Shown here: in pieces, positions 60,107 through 64,000 of the stretch
How positions within the stretch are numbered: the stretch's first letter is position 1
Layout of the letters: each line of letters begins with the position of its first letter
NCBI GenBank assembly: GCA_035628915.1
Contig: DASPIW010000031.1
Coordinates: forward strand, 62,001 to 126,000
Reading direction: 5' to 3'
Source of the DNA: JARBUG01 sp035628915
Lineage (GTDB): Bacteria; Bacillota; Sulfobacillia; Symbiobacteriales; Symbiobacteriaceae
DNA: 64,000 nucleotides
Translations under genes and position numbers: made by a program
The notes under the pieces: generated by a model
What the model was told of the DNA's origin: nothing
Seen by the model: the letters and a program-made list of their open reading frames with translations, nothing else
Databases searched by the model: none

Positions 60107-60397
60107 GTGAGACAAGCCCTGAAGGAAGGGCTGGGCCTTGCGGAACAACTGGCTGCTCTGCCTTTCAAGACGGCTCGCGAAGTCTTCAGGGCGACGGCTT
60201 TGAGCCACCGTCCTCTAGGCGAAGTCGTCGTGGAATCCATAGGAATCGGGGAGGGCCTGGCGCGGCTCCCGTTTAGGGCCGCCTCCGCTATGCTGGTACA
60301 GGCCGCACAATCCGCCACATCCCTGGAGCAGCGTGTGGCCGAACTGGAGCGGCGGGCCGGCATTGAGCCTCCCGCCCCGTCCCAGCCCGTCGAATAG
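60107..60397 (+). CDS. 96-residue protein with an internal repeat
   Basis: GTG start with AAGGAGG 9 bases upstream. Two similar segments follow each other: EGLGLAEQLAALPFKTAREV (about 7-26) and ESIGIGEGLARLPFRAASAM (about 44-63). A short coiled coil (SLEQRVAELERRAG) and a Pro-rich tail end the protein. No family recognised; the repeats look like amphipathic helices that could bind membranes or a partner. Divergent from the NUDIX gene and convergent with ftsH. Confidence 0.65.
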   Translation: MRQALKEGLGLAEQLAALPFKTAREVFRATALSHRPLGEVVVESIGIGEGLARLPFRAASAMLVQAAQSATSLEQRVAELERRAGIEPPAPSQPVE

Positions 60398-60400
60398 AAA

Positions 60401-60432
60401 AAACCTCGCCACCCGGTTGGATGGCGAGGTTT
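60401..60432. terminator. Bidirectional terminator, mainly for ftsH
   Basis: An 11-bp perfect stem (AAACCTCGCCA with TGGCGAGGTTT), 10-base loop, continued on the minus strand by TTTCTATT, and on the plus strand by TGTTGTTG. Confidence 0.88.
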
Positions 60433-60444
60433 TGTTGTTGAGTG

Positions 60445-62307
<1,863 letters not shown>

Positions 62308-62407
62308 CTAACAAGAGCCCTCCTTCCGAAAGGGGGAAGCTTTATCGAAACGCAACGCGTACTTGTCACCGTTAAGTCGCCCGGCCCACTCTTGAAGATA
62401 CTCGTAG

Positions 62408-62436
62408 AGTGTACCATATTTTATAGGCCCCGACAA
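62408..62436 (-). promoter_or_regulatory. Promoter of ftsH
   Basis: TTGTCG (62436-62431), a 17-base spacer and TACACT (62413-62408) on the minus strand, leaving a leader of about 95 bases. Confidence 0.6.
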
Positions 62437-62472
62437 CCGCGCCGCCATCGCTGACAAGCTCTGGACGACTTT

Positions 62473-63858
62473 TCAGGATTCCGGGAACAGCGGCTTTACG
62501 CTCACACACACCGTCCCCTCTTTGCCTGGCTCATGCGCCAGAAACCGGCGGTCCAGGCGGTGTCCCACAACCCAGATGACTTCGTCGCCCGACACCAGAA
62601 TCGGGACCCGGTCCCGGAGACGTTTAGGCACTTTGGCGTCTACTAACAGGTCCTGGACTTTTTTGGATCCGGGCATGCCGGTCGGCCAGATCCGGTCCCC
62701 CGGCCTGCGGCGGCGAAGTGTAAGCGGGCCGGGAAGTAAGTTCAACTGGAAGGCTGCCTCCAGGGGGCCCCGGGGCACCCCACCGGGGAGCGCAGTCAGC
62801 TCCACGCCCAGTTCGGGAACGATGGTGGAACCGGTGACGGCCACAGGCCATTCCATCTCGGGGACGGCCGCATCTTCAGCGGGCAGAAAGCGGCAGGTAC
62901 CATACTCAACAAGGACCTCGAGTCCGCCGGGCAGATCGACCCGGGTTGTGCCGTCCGTCCGGGCGGCAGCGTCCAGGACCCTGGTAACGGGGCCGAGGCC
63001 CAGGTCGTAGTCGGGTCCGGCTGCCAGACGGGCCGCCAGGCGCACCACTCGGCGTCTTACGGCCAGAGGCTCGCACAGCAGCACGCGGCCGCCCAGCGCG
63101 ATCCCTTCGCCTTTGCCGCGGCAACGTTCGAACGCCTCTGTTGCCAGTGTGTCCAGGAATTCGTCTTCTTCCCGCATGACCGAAGCTAACTGGGCCAGGT
63201 TTTCTGCGATCGCCGGATTGTAGGTGGCAGCCAGGTGGGGAAGCAACTCCAGCCTGAGCCGGTTCCGTAAATAGGCCGGTGTCATATTAGACTCGTCAAC
63301 CCTGGGAAACAGTTCGCGTTCCCGGCAATACTCCTCAATTTCCCGTCGGGCAACGCCGAGCAGCGGCCGGATGTGCGTCAGGGCGCCGTCCCGCCTGATT
63401 GCCGGCATACCGGCAAGGCCGCGGGCCCCGGCCCCCCGCAGGAACCGCATCAGCACCGTTTCCGCCTGGTCATCCCGGTTGTGGCCATAGGCGACCCGGC
63501 TGGCGCCAATTTCCGCCGCCAGCGTGGCAAGGGCGTTATACCTGGCCTGCCGCGCGTTGGCCTGGAGGGAGCCCCCCTGCTGCTTGAGTTGGCCGCTCGG
63601 AAGCGTCACGACCGTGCAGGGGAGACTTAGCTTGTCGGCCAGCGCCTTTACACACGCCGCATCCGCAGCGGAGTTGGCCCCGCGCAGCCCGTGATCCATG
63701 TGAAACACGTGCAGCGAAATGCCCAGGTCCGGCGCCAGCGTGCGGAGCACATGCAGGAGGGCGGTGGAATCGGGCCCGCCGGAGACGGCTACGATCACCT
63801 TGTCGCCGGGCGAAACCATGCCACAGCGGGCAATAGTGGTGCGGACCTGCTCCAACAT
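62473..63858 (-). CDS. tilS: tRNA(Ile)-lysidine synthetase
   Basis: 461 residues. PP-loop motif SGGPDS at 26-31, HMDHGLRGANSAADA, AYGHNRDDQAETVLMRFLRG and the RPLLGVARREIEEY block are those of TilS, which makes lysidine at C34 of tRNA(Ile) CAU. The C-terminal substrate domain contains RRRRPGDRIWPTGMPGSKKV. The ATG at 63858 follows GGAAGGAAGGGG closely. In many Firmicutes hpt lies between tilS and ftsH; it is missing here. Confidence 0.95.
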   Translation of the reverse strand: MLEQVRTTIARCGMVSPGDKVIVAVSGGPDSTALLHVLRTLAPDLGISLHVFHMDHGLRGANSAADAACVKALADKLSLPCTVVTLPSGQLKQQGGSLQANARQARYNALATLAAEIGASRVAYGHNRDDQAETVLMRFLRGAGARGLAGMPAIRRDGALTHIRPLLGVARREIEEYCRERELFPRVDESNMTPAYLRNRLRLELLPHLAATYNPAIAENLAQLASVMREEDEFLDTLATEAFERCRGKGEGIALGGRVLLCEPLAVRRRVVRLAARLAAGPDYDLGLGPVTRVLDAAARTDGTTRVDLPGGLEVLVEYGTCRFLPAEDAAVPEMEWPVAVTGSTIVPELGVELTALPGGVPRGPLEAAFQLNLLPGPLTLRRRRPGDRIWPTGMPGSKKVQDLLVDAKVPKRLRDRVPILVSGDEVIWVVGHRLDRRFLAHEPGKEGTVCVSVKPLFPES

Positions 63859-63955
63859 AGTACCCCTTCCTTCCGCCGAAATCCCCGGTTGCGCGTCGAT
63901 TCGTTTCGACAGCGCTCCCGGGGATTCCCTGCGGGACTTCATGGGTCATTAGTCT

Positions 63956-64000
63956 CTATTTCAGGGCCAGGTAGAAGAAAAACGCGGCCCCGGCCAGCAA
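63956..64000 (-). CDS. C-terminal end of a gene entering from the right edge
   Basis: Only 14 codons are visible before a TAG stop: LLAGAAFFFYLALK. The stretch is hydrophobic, suggesting the end of a membrane protein. It could be chance, since the frame is so short; it fits the minus-strand direction of tilS. No identity can be given. Confidence 0.3.
   Translation of the reverse strand: MLAGAAFFFYLALK

Overview
The window looks like a chromosomal segment of a high-GC, endospore-forming Firmicute, most like Symbiobacterium. This is inferred from protein content and not from any database search. Pointers are an alpha/beta-type small acid-soluble spore protein, a hemE-hemH-hemY cluster of the Gram-positive coproporphyrin type, a three-gene sdhCAB operon with a cytochrome b558-type anchor, a YmfF/YmfH-like M16 pair, tilS next to ftsH, copper-amine-oxidase-like repeat domains on secreted proteins, strong AGGAGG ribosome sites and frequent GTG/TTG starts. 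No rRNA, tRNA, CRISPR array, insertion sequence or phage genes were seen.

Layout. 0-4 kb: a desaturase cut by the left edge, then a NarL-type response regulator and an unusual sensor kinase with a duplicated membrane/dimerisation half. 4-12 kb: aconitase, small membrane proteins and heme synthesis (hemE, hemH, hemY). 12-18.6 kb: a nonsense-interrupted dehydrogenase gene, an M28 peptidase, an EVE protein, a D-aminoacylase-like lipoprotein, an RRM protein and secreted/membrane proteins. 18.7-21.4 kb: an accessory-looking regulatory region with a TPR protein, a 44-residue exported peptide just downstream, a convergent XRE regulator with a mappable operator, divergent tiny ORFs and a 70-bp dispersed repeat. 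21.4-24.8 kb: sdhCAB. 24.9-32.6 kb: two unrelated genes that share one conserved structured 5' leader, an L,D-transpeptidase, a DUF4349 lipoprotein, a BFN-domain protein, a MoaD-MoaE fusion, the spore protein and asparaginase. 32.6-36.8 kb: a large orphan lipoprotein, two tandem coaX genes, a candidate 195-nt RNA and the second copy of the 70-bp repeat. 36.8-41 kb: folP-folB-folK-nadB-nadC, probably one transcript. 41-44.5 kb: a small envelope cluster, a diguanylate cyclase and a second exported small peptide. 44.5-53.2 kb: hutH-hutU-methyltransferase-ftcD-hutI-fchA-fhs. 53.2-64 kb: a three-way-junction element, a small ORF, HAD and DUF457 genes, two M16 peptidases, an M24 peptidase, a NUDIX enzyme, ftsH and tilS.

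How the genes work together. The hut-ftcD-fchA-fhs set takes histidine to glutamate, passes the formimino group to tetrahydrofolate, deaminates it and (with a folD encoded elsewhere) can recover ATP from 10-formyl-THF through Fhs. The folP-B-K genes supply the folate. Aconitase and succinate dehydrogenase give part of the TCA cycle, supported by NAD (nadBC), CoA (coaX), FAD/heme enzymes and heme genes.

The most unusual material is regulatory: the TPR/peptide/XRE region, the duplicated 5' leader at 24.9 and 29.4 kb, the candidate RNA at 36.4-36.6 kb and the 18-bp-stem three-way junction at 53.4 kb.
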